6,100 nucleotides of DNA from Maribacter sp. (GTDB lineage: Bacteria; Bacteroidota; Bacteroidia; Flavobacteriales; Flavobacteriaceae): contig JANQUX010000226.1 of assembly GCA_030730545.1 (NCBI GenBank), positions 1 through 6,100 on the forward strand, in the 5' to 3' direction. The translations under genes were made by a program, and so were the position numbers. The notes below the pieces were generated by a model. The model saw only the letters and a list, made by a program, of their open reading frames with translations, had not been told where the DNA came from and did not search any database. Positions within the stretch are counted from its first letter, which is position 1, and every line of letters begins with the position of its first letter. Shown here piece by piece: positions 5,336 to 6,100 of the stretch.

Positions 5336-6100
5336 ATGTCTATGAGAAGTGTATTAAATTTATTTTTTCTGGTCTTTATCGTTTTTGCCCAAGCGCAAGA
5401 TCTTCAAGGCGAACTTGAGTCTGAGGTTAATAATACTATTTATAGCCCAGTGGTTAATGAAACTGATGAAGATGACAAAGCGGCATTTCAAAGAGCCGCA
5501 GAAGAGCTGTCTATTCCTTACAGGGCTTTTCATGATATTGAAGAGACCGAGAATGGCTACTATATAATTTCAGGTACATTTTCTAAAAGCAAGAATCTTA
5601 ACTCTCAAATTAAGAAACTTAAGAAAAATGGATTTAACGCAGGGTACTTTCAAAATCCTCAAAACCAACTATACTATCTTTACTTAAATCATTATACTTC
5701 TTGGGAAGATGCCTTAAACGATTGTTCTACACAATTCAATAATCGTTACAATGACGAAGTTTGGGTATTAAAAATAATCAACAGCAATTCATATACTGAA
5801 TCTGCATCTGAGTCATTGTCAGAATTGACTTCGTTATCAGAAGTTGATACTAAAACACCAGAACTAGCATTAGGTACCGAAAGTGTGTTTGAAACAGAAT
5901 CTATACCTGTAGAAGAAGTTTCTTATGAAATGCTTTCTTCATCAAAAGAGAATGACCCAGCGGTCAAATCAAAGCTTATTAAAAGAGCCGATGAGTATTT
6001 TGACAAAATGTGGTATGCAGAAGCAGCTAAAATTTATGAGCAAGTCTTATCTAAAGGAGAAAAAGCATATACCTATGATGTATTAAAGAAAGCGGGAGAT
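5336..6100 (+). CDS. Secreted PorE-like / OmpA-family envelope protein with SPOR-like domain, N-terminal 255 residues (3' end cut)
   Basis: The frame is open from ATG 5336 to the right edge. A Sec signal peptide is clear: Arg4, a hydrophobic core at residues 6-17, and a probable signal peptidase I site AQA|QD after residue 20. Residues about 74-147 look like a SPOR domain, a fold that binds denuded peptidoglycan glycans: YYIISGTFSK, a helix with KKLKKNGFNAG, then LYYLYLNHYTSWEDA and a final strand VWVLKI. A Ser/Thr/Glu-rich linker follows (about 148-207). From residue 212 a TPR-like stretch begins (KSKLIKRADEYFDKMWYAEA), closely resembling the start of Bacteroidota OmpA-family/PorE proteins, which continue with TPRs, a PD40/WD40 propeller and a C-terminal OmpA domain. 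Those later parts lie outside the window and are inferred. PorE links the type IX secretion system to peptidoglycan; a similar envelope role is plausible. An alternative ATG at 5342 would remove only two residues. Confidence 0.85.
   Translation, partial: MSMRSVLNLFFLVFIVFAQAQDLQGELESEVNNTIYSPVVNETDEDDKAAFQRAAEELSIPYRAFHDIEETENGYYIISGTFSKSKNLNSQIKKLKKNGFNAGYFQNPQNQLYYLYLNHYTSWEDALNDCSTQFNNRYNDEVWVLKIINSNSYTESASESLSELTSLSEVDTKTPELALGTESVFETESIPVEEVSYEMLSSSKENDPAVKSKLIKRADEYFDKMWYAEAAKIYEQVLSKGEKAYTYDVLKKAGD

Noticed and set aside
5385..5567. 60-codon plus-strand frame starting inside the PorE-like gene
   Set aside because: It overlaps in another frame a gene with a clear signal peptide and SPOR-like domain. 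It is a shadow.

Overview
The window looks like the chromosome of a marine member of the Flavobacteriaceae (Bacteroidota). This rests on strong AT richness, the near absence of Shine-Dalgarno sequences, exact matches to the Bacteroidota -7 promoter element TAnnTTTG, and gene families typical of the group: a Lys-rich membrane-anchored M23 peptidase, a bacterial GH3 protein, a 61-residue TatA, and the N-terminus of a PorE-like OmpA-family protein. The genus cannot be fixed from the sequence alone.

Minus strand, right to left (3975 to 1): an M23/LytM-type peptidase gene (3103-3975), then a GH3-superfamily gene only 6 bp downstream (1600-3096), then, 55 bp further on, a long conserved-hypothetical gene that runs off the left edge (1-1544, 514 codons visible). 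No terminator-like hairpin separates them, so they probably form one transcript. A perfect -7 box lies immediately upstream of the peptidase start.

Middle (3976-4821): an 846-bp AT-rich gap without a convincing gene. It carries several short perfect inverted repeats and, at each end, an outward-facing TATCTTTG promoter box.

Plus strand, left to right: tatA (4822-5007) with its own -7 box and a textbook intrinsic terminator (5038-5064). A 271-bp gap with two inverted repeats follows. The last gene (5336 to the right edge) encodes a secreted protein with a signal peptide, a SPOR-like domain, a Ser/Glu-rich linker and the beginning of a TPR-like region, resembling PorE/OmpA-family envelope proteins.

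Three of the five genes act at or across the cell envelope: the peptidoglycan hydrolase, the Tat translocase and the probable peptidoglycan-binding protein. The GH3 and conserved-hypothetical genes have no established bacterial role. The C-terminus of the hypothetical protein shows motifs reminiscent of the nucleoside phosphorylase/MTA-nucleosidase fold. I see no mobile element, CRISPR array, rRNA or tRNA, and nothing I would call a clearly new system. The best leads are the conserved hypothetical protein, the SPOR/TPR combination and the structured gap.
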